Origin: Azolla caroliniana
Taxonomy: Eukaryota; Polypodiophyta
Length of the DNA: 64,000 bases
NCBI GenBank assembly: GCA_043228905.1
Contig: JBHGNT010000003.1
Span: 2,790,001-2,854,000, forward strand
Direction of reading: 5' to 3'
The position numbers and the translations under genes are program-made. The notes beneath the pieces were generated by a model. The model was not told the origin of the DNA. It did no database searches and saw only the letters and a program-made list of their open reading frames with translations. Below are positions 34,515 through 45,189 of the stretch, piece after piece; positions within the stretch are counted from its first letter, which is position 1; every line of letters starts with the position of its first letter.

Positions 34515-35235
34515 AAGGGAGACAAGTTGTAAACTTCCAAGGTGGTTGAGTATCAATGCATCTCAATTTTGTCGATTTCTTTTTAAGCTTCAATGGGAAA
34601 CTTTTGTAGGACATTGTTTTAAATGTGGTAAATTGGGGCATTTGATGGCTTAATGCCAATATCACAGTGAACTATCCCTAGAAAATAATGTGAAAAAGGA
34701 AAAATAAGGAAGATGTTGGGAAGGATATTTTCTCAATGGTTGATATGGTCATGGATGAGGGAACATCTCATGGGTTAGAAGGAGATCCTAAAGTTCATGG
34801 TCATGTTAGAGGTGTTGGGGAGGAGAATGGAGTATGTATTAATGGTGGCATAGATATTGGAGATGGAGATCGACATGAAGTAAAGCATAAGATAAAAGGG
34901 AAGGGTGTTGCCATACAAAGAGAATCAAAAAATACTAATGGTAAGGCATTACCAAAAGATAATTTGAGATTGAAGGAGGGGTTTAAGAAAAATCCTTGGT
35001 AGAAACAGGTGCGAAATCAGAGATTGTCCAACCAACTACAATTTGATTCTTCAAGAAAGGTGGTACGACCTCAATTAAATCAAGGACTTCGTTCTCATAG
35101 AACCAAACAACAAATCCTTAATATTGGTGGAGGGGATGGAGTACACACGAATCCTTATGCAGCTCTTAAACAAGTAGTTAGTACATTCATGAATACACTT
35201 GCTCATAAAGAGCAATATCTTACCAAAGGTGTTAA
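34515..35235 (+). pseudogene. LINE ORF1 fragment with zinc knuckle
   Basis: GHCFKCGKLGHLMA followed by a stop and CQ (34610-34655) gives a CX2CX4HX4C knuckle with the codon before its last Cys changed to a stop. A Gly/Asp/Lys-rich linker follows to about 35230. ORF1 proteins of plant L1 elements bind RNA. The N-terminal RRM part is missing. Confidence 0.6.
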
Positions 35236-35350
35236 ATGAAAGTGGCATCATGGAATGTGAGAGGCGCATCTTCTCTTCATAAGAAATATATATTATGGAA
35301 AACTTTATTTGATAAAGATTGGGATATATCATGTGCAGTTGAACATAAAT

Positions 35351-35522
35351 GTCATGATTTAGCAGGATTTGTGTTACATTTGCGTGGATATTCCACATAT
35401 TATGCAGGATAGTTATCACATCATTATCCAAGGGTTGTCATGATTTAGCAGGATTTGTGTTACATTTGCGTGGATATTCCGCATATTATGCAGGATAGTT
35501 ATCACATCATTATCCAAGGGTT
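35351..35522 (+). repeat. 86-bp tandem duplication in LINE endonuclease
   Basis: Units 35351-35436 and 35437-35522 differ at one visible base (TTCCACAT versus TTCCGCAT). Confidence 0.92.
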
Positions 35523-35537
35523 GTTATGATTATTTGT

Positions 35538-35687
35538 GATTCGTTTTATCCACATATTGTCTATAATGATCCATATGGACGTTTTTTGCTGATGGAAGTC
35601 AAGTATGTTGAGGATTCGTTTTATCCACATATTGTCTATAATGATCCATATGGACGTTTTTTGCTGATGGAAGTCAAGTATTTTGAG
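35538..35687 (+). repeat. 75-bp in-frame tandem duplication in LINE endonuclease
   Basis: Units 35538-35612 and 35613-35687, starting GATTCGTTTTATCCACATAT; one difference is visible near the unit end (GTATGTTGAG versus GTATTTTGAG). The length is exactly 25 codons. Confidence 0.92.
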
Positions 35688-38600
35688 GATTTGATGTCAT
35701 TGGTACGAATCTATGCACGTAATAATGCTAATCAACACATTGAGTTATGGGCTTCAATGTATCCATGACGATTAGTGAGCCATGTTGGTTTGTTAATGTG
35801 TGATTTTAATATGTATGTTGATGCTTTACAATCTAATTCACGATTCTCATTGATGGATTCTCCTGAGCAAGCAGTTTGGGACAAATTGCCATCAACGGTT
35901 TTGAAGTTGGATGTGTGGAAATGGTTGCATCAAGATGAGGTTGGGTTTACATTTCAGTCTAGTATGCAATATAGGAAAACATGGAGTACGTTAGATAGAA
36001 TGTATGTTATGCATGATGAGTCCGTTATGCAAGAGGTTGTGACATCATATCATTTTCCCATATGTTTTGAGTTTAAAAAACATGGGTTAGATATGTACAA
36101 AACATTGCTTCATCGAGTTCCTTTGAGGTTTAATTCTTCTTTATTATTACATTACTTATTTGATGCCTATATGCAACAAATTTTTGGCATGTTTTCAGAA
36201 CAAGTTTTTTCAAAAGGATGGGATGCATGGGATACAACACTACAAAACATCAATGATATTAATCGTATGTATGGTATGGCTAATGCTAAGAGACGTAAGA
36301 AATTGAATGATAAGTTTTCATATATTCTTATGTGATGCAATGTACTATTGATGAATAATCCGCATGATGAAGAGCTTTTGGATGTTCAAGTTCAAGTATA
36401 GGGCATTGTGAAGAATTTGCTTGTCAAAGTCATCAATAGATAAGACTACATCAACTAAAGGAGGGATTTATAAATAATCAATCATAACCTCATATGTTTT
36501 GTCAAGGATTAAGACCACCATATGCTTGTTCAAATGTGGTACAAATTAAGATAGGGGATGACATTGTTATGTATTACTCATTTAAGTATTTGATTGGGCC
36601 CGAGTTGATTATTAATGAGGACATCTTGAAAGCACGACAAGAGTTTCACAATGTAATTGGGAATGTCGTCAATACAAATATTTGTCAAGAATTGGATGTT
36701 AATTTTGAAGATGCTGAGGTGGAAAATGTATTGTTATACCTTCCCAATGGTAAAAGCTCTAGCTGGGATGGTGTTACAAATGAAAATCTTAAGAAGTATG
36801 CTAGCATGCTTAAGAGTTCATTCACGCAAACGTTTCAACAATGTTGGGATTTTGGTTTCATGCCTTAGAGCTGGAAGGTGGGCTTAATCAAATTGATACC
36901 AAAGGTACCATCTCTGGAGTCATTTCATCAATGGAGGCCTATTTCATTGATGGGAGGGTTGGACAAAGTGTTCGCAAAGATATGATCCAAATGACTTAAA
37001 AAGTTCTTACCTCAACATATTTATCCATCTCAATATGGTTTTGTTACAAGTAGAAATATATTGCATAATGTTTTGAATGTTCAAATGGCTACCGATTATG
37101 CTCAACATACACATCAAGAAATGATTATGCTGCAATTAGATTTGTAAAAGCATATAATCATGTTAATTGGTCATTCCTCTCAAGTGTGATGTATAATATG
37201 GGGTTTGGTCCTTGTATGTCTCGACTTATCTTTTTGCTAAGGCAAAATGCAACCTCGTGTGTGATGCTTAATGTCGGAGTCACTCCAAAAGTGTTTCTTA
37301 CTAGATCTGTGCAGCAAGAATGTCCACTAAGCCCATTGTTATTTGTTATTGCTACACATCCTTTGTTAGTAATGTTGTCAAATCTTGCGACTAGTGGTGA
37401 TTTTGTAGGTTTGCATCTTCCTTCTGGTGGACAATTGGTAGCACAAGCATCGACTAATTATTCTTTTATGTTTTTACAAGCCTCAAAAGAAAATCTTAAA
37501 AGGAGTATGCAAGTTTAGGATCAATTTGCTTTGGCTTCAGGGTTGTATCTAAATTGGAGGAAGTCTCGCCTTATTTCTTGTACGGAGAGTGATTTGGAAT
37601 GTTTAGGATGGCGAGGGTTAGTGATTACACGAGGATCAATTTATCGATATTTGGGCTATCCATTGCGCATTGATGCTACAAATGTTTAATTGATTGATTG
37701 GATTGGTAGTAAATTAAAGGACAAATTTATGTATTGGAAGTCTCAATTATGGCCCTTTCATGTACGACTCAAAGTGGTGCAATGTATCTTGATACCCATG
37801 TTGTTATATTTTGTGCCTTTACTTCCTTGGATTAAGAAGGCATTACAAAACATGTTACAACCTATTTGGTTCATGTTGTGGTGGAAGGGAGAAATGATGG
37901 GAGTTACATAGATTTGATGGGACCATTTAGCTACTCCTAAAAGGTTAGGTGGTGCAGTAATATTGGATTTGGAAAGGCATTTGATGGCACGTAGATTTCC
38001 ATTATTATGACATATATTTCAACAAGCTCAACCATGGATATCTATGATGCAATATTTTATTGCGCATGAAGGATTGATGCATGGGAAAACAAACATTCAA
38101 GCATCATGGTGGTCACTACTAAATAGAAGTATTCCTCTAAAGATTTGACATTCTTTGTGGACAACATTTGGTAAGATTGTGACAAGATGCATTATCTGTT
38201 TTTAAATGGGAACCATCAAGTGATTGACAATATTGTAATTCATTACAAAATGAATTACTTGTTTCTTCTCGTGTGTTGTTTTGGCATGGAAAATAGATTT
38301 AGTTGAGATCTCCATTCAATCATTTATTTCAATTAGGGATTGTACATTTAGAAGGTGTGATTGATAATGAATCTCAAAGTATGTCGGATTTTGAAGTCCC
38401 AAATGATGGTTATGTATTCCCCCAAATTATGGATTTATTTGGGAGAAATTACAAGATATACCATTGTTGCAAGAATCTTTGCCATTGCAAACAAATTTTG
38501 CACCTTAGGTACATTGGTGATTACAAGATGGTACACGCTTGTTACAGGTCACTACAAAAATATTGTATCATCATGCGATAGCATCAATATCTTGGCTATC

Positions 38601-38824
38601 TCCAAAAACAACAAGGTTGTGGAATATATGTAAGTTAGATACAAGGTGGTGGAAAATATTACAATGTGGTTGGCTTTCCCATCTACCATTTTCTACAAAG
38701 GTATTCATATAGAGATTCATTATTGGTGGGCTCCCATTAGGTTCAGCCTTAAAGAGACGAGGACTAGGGTCTGGCACTTGCTTCTTTCACACCGTTTCAT
38801 TGGAGGATAATACACATAGGTTCA

Positions 38825-39199
38825 TTAAACGTCATATAGAGTGTACCCTTTGGAAGTACTTATCGGACATTTGGCAAGTTTTAACCCGTTGTTTTTTCCA
38901 TAAAAAATATGCTCCATTGGTATTAAAATTAACAATGCCAAAGGCAATCTACAAATTGTACATAATAGTTTCCACTCCATAAGTATATATCGTAAAAACA
39001 GGGACCAAATAAAGATGGCATTTGTTATGGCCTCTAAAAAAACATCATGTTGCAGCCAACGTTGGCTGAATGTGATTCCACATATACTGAAGCTCTTTAG
39101 TATACCCATATTCAACCTATAAACAAATTCCTGGTTGTGCAATAGCTGTTCCCGTTCCTTGGCCTTTAATTTTCCTTTGTGAATGTCCTTTTGTACCAC
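38825..39199 (-). pseudogene. Unrecognised coding-like 3' exon in the LINE insertion
   Basis: The minus-strand frame includes VQKDIHKGKLKAKEREQLLHNQEFVYRLNMGILKSFSICG, downstream of the 165-bp array on the same strand. It may be the last exon of the gene carried by the insertion; the open frame runs past the insertion edge (38894) by chance. No family recognised. Confidence 0.35.
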
Positions 39200-39279
39200 T
39201 TAGGTAATACAAAACTGCTCTCTCCAATCAAGCCATTGAGGTAATCTGCTACTTCTTGGCCGTAGTCTTCTTCAAGCCA

Positions 39280-40300
39280 CTCGTGATGATTGGCTTCGAC
39301 CCTCCCCACCATCTTCACTCATCCTCACCACAAATATTTCTTCCTTTAGTCGACATCAGCCATCTCACCGATTAACCTGGTTCCAATGTCCACGCATATC
39401 CTGTATAATCAACAAAAACTTAGTTTAAAACATGTCCTCACCCACTCCTGCACATTGGCTTCGACCCTCCCCACCATCTTCACTCATCCTTAACACAATA
39501 ATTCTTCATTCAGTCGACATCAGCCATCTCACCAAATACCACGGTAGCAATGTCCACGCATATCCTGTATTGATCAACACAAAATTAATGTAAACATTTC
39601 CTCACCCACTCGTTATAGTCGGCTTCACCCTCCCCACCATCTTCACTCATCCTTAACACAGAAATTCTGCATACAGTCGACATCAGCCATCTCACCAATT
39701 AACACGATGGCAATGTCCACGCATATCCTGTATTGATCAACACAAAATTAGTGTAAACATCTTCTCACCCACTCGTTATAGTCGGCTTCACCCTCCCCAC
39801 CATCTTCACTCAACCTTATCACTTTCACACAGAAAATTTCTTCGTTCAATCCACATCAACCGTGTAGCCAATTATCGTCATGACCAATGTCCACGAAAAA
39901 AACCTGTATCAATAACAAAACAGTTAATCTCAAAGTTTCCTCACTCATGATAGATGGCTTCGACCCCCCCGCCATCTTCCCTCATCCTTATCACAAAACA
40001 AGAAATTCTTCATTCAGTCCACGTCAGCCCTCTTGCCGATTAACATCTTGCACTGTTGACGAAAAACCTGTATTAAAAACAAAAATTAGTGTAAAAATTC
40101 CCCACCCACTCACGATTGTCGACTATGACCCCGCCACCCTACCCCATCCTTTTCTCTTACCATTCTTCCTTCTTTCCACATCAGCCCTCTCGTCGATTAG
40201 CTTGTTGCCAATGTCCGTGGAAAACCTGTATTTACAACACAAAAACAGTTTACACTTTCCTCACGCACTCATCCTAAACGGCTGTGTTCAATATAAATGG
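39280..40300 (-). repeat. Array of about six 165-bp units, exon-like
   Basis: Landmarks GGCTTC(G)ACCCTCCCC start at 39292, 39457, 39621, 39784 and 39956, with weaker copies near 40121 and 40279. On the minus strand each unit has an intron-like 3' end (TTGATCAATACAG) followed by GACATTG..TTAATTGGTGAGATGGCTGA..GTCGAC. The unit nearest the minus-strand start also has a donor-like ATGGTAAG. This looks like a tandemly duplicated exon with its introns. The encoded protein is not recognised. Confidence 0.7.
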
Positions 40301-40477
40301 CGCTGGTGGCGGAAACAACCATCGAGGTGGAACATAATTCCACTTTACATCTTCCCCTGTTGCATCCAACAAAATAGGAATGGTTGACCAGACTCTTCTA
40401 AGTCGCTTTCTTTTCCGGTTAGGCCCATTTCCACAACCCTTATAGCTATCATATTCACCTTTAACTATATTTACCAA
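40274..40477 (-). pseudogene. Unrecognised coding-like exon in the LINE insertion
   Basis: A minus-strand frame starting at 40477 reads MVNIVKGEYDSYKGCG..NRKRKRLRRVWSTIPILLD..VPPRWLFPPPAP. Codon texture looks like real protein, with a basic cluster KRKRLRR, but I do not recognise a family. It lies just upstream of the exon-like array on the same strand, so it may be the first exon of a captured gene. Confidence 0.4.
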
Positions 40478-40904
40478 TAATTCCCAGAAAGTTTTAACCC
40501 GTTGTTGTTTGAGACCGCAACAATGGGTTATTTCTCAATATGTTCAAAATGGATCAAATGATGCGATGGAGATATTGTTCCCATTTTTACGTTATTGGGG
40601 TCTACAACACAGTTGGAATATGAGTAATGCTTTCATGTTTGATAATAGACATGGGGTAAAAGCATGTATAAAGAAGCTCAAAGGTATTCTCATGTGGAAT
40701 TTTTGGATGTTAGAGCATGTGGGTATCATTTCCTCAAATGTTTATTCAGGGTTTTAATAGCATTACAGGTCGTCCTTCTCCCTACATACGCATATGATAG
40801 GTAGAAGAGACTAAGATGTGTTGTACCTAAGTGGATTTTACATACAATTAATATAAAGTGTATGCTTTTACCGAAAAGGGAGAGAGGGAGAAAGTGAGAG
40901 AGCC

Positions 40905-41070
40905 TAGATGGATGTAGCTCAGTTGGTAAGGTTGCCCAATCGAGACCAGCTGGTCATGGGTTCGACCCTTATATTTGACAATGGCATCTAGTGAAATAGA
41001 GACTTATATGAAGTATATAATAGAGAGATGGTAATGATAATGATAATAATAAATGATATACTATATAAAG
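40905..41070 (+). mobile_element. tRNA-derived SINE-like element
   Basis: An A box (TGTAGCTCAGTTGG, 40913-40926) and a B box (GGGTTCGACCC, 40958-40968) are followed by about 60 unrelated bases and a TAATGATAATAATAAT tail near 41030-41052. The tRNA stems are imperfect, so it is not a working tRNA. It lies immediately after the LINE end, a common SINE-LINE association. Confidence 0.5.
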
Positions 41071-41184
41071 AGAATATACAAGAAAGAACAACTTAGAGGC
41101 TTAGGACTGGCTCACCCATGTAACATAAGGTCATGGGTTTGAATCGTATTGGTGCCAAATCTTGCCATATCATAGGCTATATAG

Positions 41185-41868
41185 ATTCTTCTTGAGTAGG
41201 CAAATTAGATGTTCTTGTCTTGATGCCATAAAGCCTTTCGGTTGTTCCATATAAATTTCTTCCTCGAGGTCACCATGGAGGAATGTCGTTTTTACATCTA
41301 GTTGAATCAACTCCAAATTCTCTGTTGGCACAATGCAGAGTAGGAATCAAAGGGTTGTCATTTTCACCCCTGAGGAAAAGATCTCGTCGAAGTAGGCGCC
41401 ACATCAGAAACCCTTCGAGACTAATCTGGCCTTATACTTGGTACATGCAGAATACGACATCTCTTTGACTCGATAGACCCATTTGCACGGAATAGCATGT
41501 TAATTGTGCGGTAGTTCAACTAGGTCCTATGTTTTATTTTGCTGGATGGAGTTAATCTCCAACTCCATCGCTAATTGCCACTTGGCCGAATCGGCGCATG
41601 CCGATGCTTCTTCATATGATGTCAGCTCAACGACGTCCATAAAGAAGATTCTAGGAGAATACCTCTCTAGAGGCTGTGACAGTGTTTCGGCTCTTCTTGG
41701 TAAGACTAGGCTAGCCTGATCGGGTGTTTGGGTCTGATGGTCCAAAGTCGAATCATTCAACAGTGTCGAGTCAGGCAATGCCAAGTCAATGCTAGAGGAT
41801 TCGACTGCCCGTGAAATCGACCTCGAGTTATGGGTTGGGTCGTAAAGGGTTGGTACTTCGAAAAACAT
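41185..41868 (-). pseudogene. Ty1/copia reverse transcriptase fragment
   Basis: On the minus strand: YEEASACADSAKWQLAMELEINSIQQNKTW (41630-41520), then IPCKWVYRVKE, YKARLVSKGF, LIQLDVKTTFLHGDLEEEIY and EQPKGF towards 41185. This is the start of copia RT, with stops and a frameshift. It is a different lineage from the copies at 10165 and 24985 (different residues around the same motifs). No LTR seen. Confidence 0.85.
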
Positions 41869-42429
41869 TAGTAAGACACTGAGTGAAGAAATTCATAAAT
41901 AAACATTAGATATCTAATGTATTGGGACAACTCGTGAGTCATGACACACCTCATTCCTTAATAGAGAGTCGAGACCCCCATAATCTTAACAACCATAAGT
42001 TAAGCCTCTCCCTAATACAACAATTGAGCATAATGTCTTTATTGATGAATTCTTGCTCCCTTTGACTTTGGGTCTTTTTGGAATGACACTTCTCCGTTTT
42101 TTGAGGATACTTGTCCCTTTTTTAAACATTTAACCTTTAAAATACAAGTATCAAGGCTCTTGTTCTAGATGGGCAACAATCATATGAGAGAAAATGGAAA
42201 AAGGAAAAAGAAAATGGTGCATTGAAAAGTAAGTCACATTAATAAGAATTCAGAAACGTATATTTTTAATGTAGGACCACCAGATTCACTATGCTACTAA
42301 ACTAATTTTTGGTGTAGCAATAGGATGTTTGATTGATGGAAAAACCTTAATCCTCTAATATGAATGCATAGCTTTAGAATCCATACCATAATCAACATCT
42401 CATAGTACTAAGTAGACCCACCCGATCAT
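41869..42429. other. Non-coding stretch
   Basis: No gene or repeat recognised. Confidence 0.4.
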
Positions 42430-42790
42430 GACATATTTGTCTTTGTAACATTTACACTAGTTTAATTAGTATCTCTTGGCATGATCATTGACTACTTATA
42501 TACACAAAAACTCAGTCATGATCACGAAATTAAAAAGAAGATGATCCCTTGAGTGGACACGTTACATTGTACGGGAATTGATTAAGACATATCGAAGAGA
42601 CATTTGATCTTTATGGAAAATGAAATGATTACTGGCCCCATACATATGCTTATGTTATTCTTATCTCTGTCTTTCTAAATAGATGAATGGATGCGCCTAT
42701 GTTCATGGGGTTCAGGGATAAGGATATATGGCTTTTGCTCTTCCACATCTGATTACCCATGTCTTTCCATGAATTCCTTCACAACATTAT
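42430..42790 (-). repeat. Inverted copy of 60600-60960 with DUF247 fragment
   Basis: 42735-42787 on the minus strand reads VKEFMERHG-stop-SDVEE, a DUF247 motif. The adjoining 42430-42734 is shared, inverted, with 60665-60960 (GACAAATATGTCAT, ATGATCATGCCA, AAGAAGATGA). The pair is therefore a DUF247 fragment with about 300 bp of unrelated flank, present twice in opposite orientation. Confidence 0.75.
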
Positions 42791-42977
42791 TATTGTTATT
42801 AACAGTGTTTCCATACATTGTTTACGGATTTCAATTGACAGCCTTTTTTTCTGAGATTGTTCGTGTTAATTTGAGACCTACTTCTAATCCGGGCTGTATT
42901 AAGCATGGGTTGAGGAACCTCCTTGCACTAGGACTGATACTTCCACAATAAGGTATCAAGAGAATATCAACAAGGAA

Positions 42978-43505
42978 ATGCCTCCTAGCCATAAAAACCG
43001 TCCGACTGCAGAACATCACCAAAATAATTTCAATGAAGATGAATGGAGCCACTACATGACAATAAAGATCGAGAATGCTTTTCTCGATGCTGATACACAT
43101 AAGCCCACAGAAATTTCGATGATTTCAACACCTCACCAAGCATTGTTGGAGGTGAAGCCACTCTCATATTGCCCTGAGATCCTCACCATTGGACCATTGT
43201 ATATACAAAACCTTGGGGAGTCTCCTTTAGACCACCGCAAGGGACTATGCGTGAAGATATTCATGGAGAGGCATGGGCTATCAGATGTGAAAGTGCTGAT
43301 GCAACGTCTCATCCCCGACTGGAATGACCTAAACTCCATCTATTTCAATCTCCCCAAGTATAGATTTGAGTGCCTCCAACTTATGGTCACCATCGATACC
43401 GTCTTCATTCATGAATTGCTGCTGTTTGTATGGAATGAGTGTAATTCCCAATATTTTAAGGTGATTGATATCCAATATTTTACTACTGTAAATGGATTTC
43501 CATAG
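42978..43505 (+). pseudogene. DUF247 N-terminal fragment fused to repeat, 175 aa
   Basis: An open frame with DEWSHYMTIKI, STPHQALLEVKPLSY, ILTIGPLYIQNL, GLCVKIFMERHGLSDV and VTIDTVFIHELLLF, the first third of DUF247. At about 43450 it runs into VIDIQYFTTVNGFP, sequence that also occurs at 31676 without DUF247, and ends at TAG 43503. In-frame ENINKE codons just upstream (42960-42977) match the start of the 49380 gene, whose initiating Met is lost here. It has no NQIPM motif and no membrane segment, so it is probably non-functional. Confidence 0.82.
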
Positions 43506-44140
43506 ACACATGCAAAAGATTTAATGAATGAAGGGAATATCAGTAGTGGCATTGTGAACTACCAAATTTAGTAAAGCTGGTGGAAGTATCTTTAGGATTA
43601 CGTGTAATGATAAAAAAGTAACATCGTTTAAGCAAAAGGTAAGAGACATGGATATCTCCCCCATTATCTGCTCATTGTGTACAAAAGGTTCTAATCGTGT
43701 TGATTTGAGATGGACATTACTTACTTCTTCTTTTAGGTAACTTATAACTAATACAATCATAATGAAATGTTGTTATTGTGCTATTTTTCAATAATTTACC
43801 AATAATAAGTTCTTTGATAATGCTACGACAAAGCTATTGGTTGCTCACACTTTATGTCAAGTCTCACAATGCCCATCAATAATAACAATACAACAATGAG
43901 GTTAATACCACATCATCATATCATGCGAGACTTTTAATATACCTAAGCACAAAATTGACTAACATGATTGTCAACTCCACTCACAACCCTCAAGACATAA
44001 GTAATGTTAGCTCCATAGACACCCTTCAAAGACCACATTTCTGCATTATTATCCTTTGCTCATTGTTGCAACTTGCATCTGCACATATGTTGTTTTCAAT
44101 GGACCCCTTTTTTAAGTGTGTTACTTGGATGTCAATGACT
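43506..44140 (+). repeat. Upstream part of DUF247 duplication unit C
   Basis: Continues the block shared with 31670-32429; no gene. Confidence 0.75.
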
Positions 44141-44234
44141 TAGTCTTGACACCCCAAAAGTTTCTCTTTTGTTTTGTTTTTCTTATCGAATATCCGTCAT
44201 CAAGTACCCCTCCTTTTTCCCTTTCTCGTGTTCT
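44141..44234 (+). repeat. Promoter-upstream array, single unit
   Basis: CACCCCAAAAGTTTCTCTTTTG, then TCGAATATCCGTCATCAAGTACCCC: one unit of the array found at 16640-17325. Confidence 0.7.
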
Positions 44235-44660
44235 ACTTGAAAATGCACAACTTTGATTTCCTAGGTTAAATGTCACATCTTGTGTTTAGACCTACCTATT
44301 TAACTATCTCTTTATCTATAATTGGGTTGCTACATAGGTAGATGTTATCATTGTGCTCCGCAAATGTGACCTCCGTATGTGCACGCATTAGGATTGTTCA
44401 AGCCTGGTATGTTGTAGAAAGATAAACAATCATGGGATACTTCAATCTATTTTTGTCTTTTTAGTCAAACCACAGAGTTTCTGCACCTAACATGGACAAA
44501 AACAACAAATTTGAATACTTCTTCGGAGTCTTTAAAGCTCCTATAAAGAGCAACAAATAGATTGTGAATGATCAACAGTTCTTGGAACTATCTACTCCCT
44601 AAAGAAAACTATCTACTCCATAAAGAACTATACTCATTCTACAGAGAGTAGATCAAGTTC
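44235..44660 (+). promoter_or_regulatory. DUF247 promoter module, copy C
   Basis: Same landmarks as copies B and D, with an intact TATA box (TATAAAG 44542-44548) 119 nt before the ATG at 44661. Confidence 0.8.
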
Positions 44661-44738
44661 ATGGAACAAGAACAAAAGGAAAAGAAAAAGAAGAAGATGA
44701 TTGATGATGACGATGAATAATGCTTCCCATGGGAAGCC
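44661..44738 (+). pseudogene. DUF247 start-codon remnant, 19-codon frame
   Basis: MEQEQKEKKKKKM, then Asp-rich codons to TAA at 44718-44720. It matches the Lys-rich start of the 63034 gene and is cut off soon after. With promoter module C intact upstream and the 45190 gene 450 bp downstream, a transcript from here would carry this as a short upstream frame. Confidence 0.65.
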
Positions 44739-45189
44739 GATCTTTTCAATCTTAGGCTATTTCCAAAAACCCTAGCCTACCTTCTCTCTTTCCATGTTAA
44801 TTAGTTCACATATACACTATATATATACATATACATATACATAAATATACATGTTAATTAGTCTATATGCATCACAAAAAAGGACACAGTAACAACTTGG
44901 GCCCACTAAAAATAGACTTCACCTCTCAAATCAAGAAGCATACTTGGGCCCACTAATTAGAATCGAATTGCTTCCTATGGGAAAATGGCATAGTTCTTGG
45001 CTCCACACAAATGCTGCTCAAGCAGGGGATTCCCCACATTCGCATTCTTATCTCTCACTCTCCTTATCATAGATAGATAAATAGCATATAGAACTTCTTA
45101 TCATCTAAGGGCAGGATTAAGTAATGGCGATGCATAAAAAGAGGGCTGGTATTACTTGACCTAATCCTACAAGAAAGTAGTCAAAATTA
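44739..45189 (+). promoter_or_regulatory. Upstream region of the 45190 DUF247 gene
   Basis: Contains a (TA/CA) tract at 44810-44850 and, from about 45035, CATTCGCATTCTTATCTCTC, CTTATCATA, GATAAATAG and GGGCAGGATTAA, shared with the region upstream of the minus-strand gene at 21889. TTGGGCCCACTAA occurs twice (44898 and 44945). No TATA box identified. Confidence 0.55.

Larger units (their letters stand above)
38876..40506. mobile_element. 1.6-kb insertion in LINE with 18-bp TSD
   Basis: AAGTTTTAACCCGTTGTT occurs at 38876-38893 and again at 40489-40506. Joining across it restores the LINE frame (WQVLTRC then CLRPQQWV). The length of the duplication fits target-primed retrotransposition. The inserted DNA carries a ~165-bp tandem array and, on the minus strand, short open frames. 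A short A-rich run at the minus-strand 3' end (near 38894) is the only tail-like feature. Confidence 0.82.
35236..40757 (+). pseudogene. LINE ORF2: endonuclease, RT and zf-RVT, broken
   Basis: Starts MKVASWNVRGASS (the APE-type endonuclease start) at 35236. MCDFNMY (35807) is the equivalent of the GDFN box. RT motifs follow: NGKSSSWDGVTNENLKK, VGLIKLIPK..FHQWRPISL, VRFVKAYNHVNW, QQECPLSPLLFV. The catalytic ADD box is lost (QASTNYSFMFL at 37443-37473). The zf-RVT domain is read as WWKILQCGWLSHLPFSTKVF and WKYLSDIWQVLTRC, resuming after the insertion at 40507. Two local tandem duplications lie in the endonuclease part. Confidence 0.83.
34515..40890 (+). mobile_element. L1-type LINE, degraded
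   Basis: Order seen: ORF1 tail with a zinc knuckle, endonuclease, reverse transcriptase, zf-RVT domain and a 3' end. Many stops and frameshifts. It sits inside the DUF247 pseudogene at 34514. The 3' end is near 40890 (TTTTACCGAAAAGGG), and a clear target duplication was not found. It contains a separate later insertion at 38894-40488. Confidence 0.85.

Noticed and set aside
39280-40300. CRISPR-like array
   Set aside because: The units are long head-to-tail repeats of about 165 bp with no unique spacers, in a plant nuclear context.
40911-40985. Functional tRNA gene
   Set aside because: Control boxes are good but the acceptor stem is not closed and the element continues into a TAAT-tailed body, as in a SINE.
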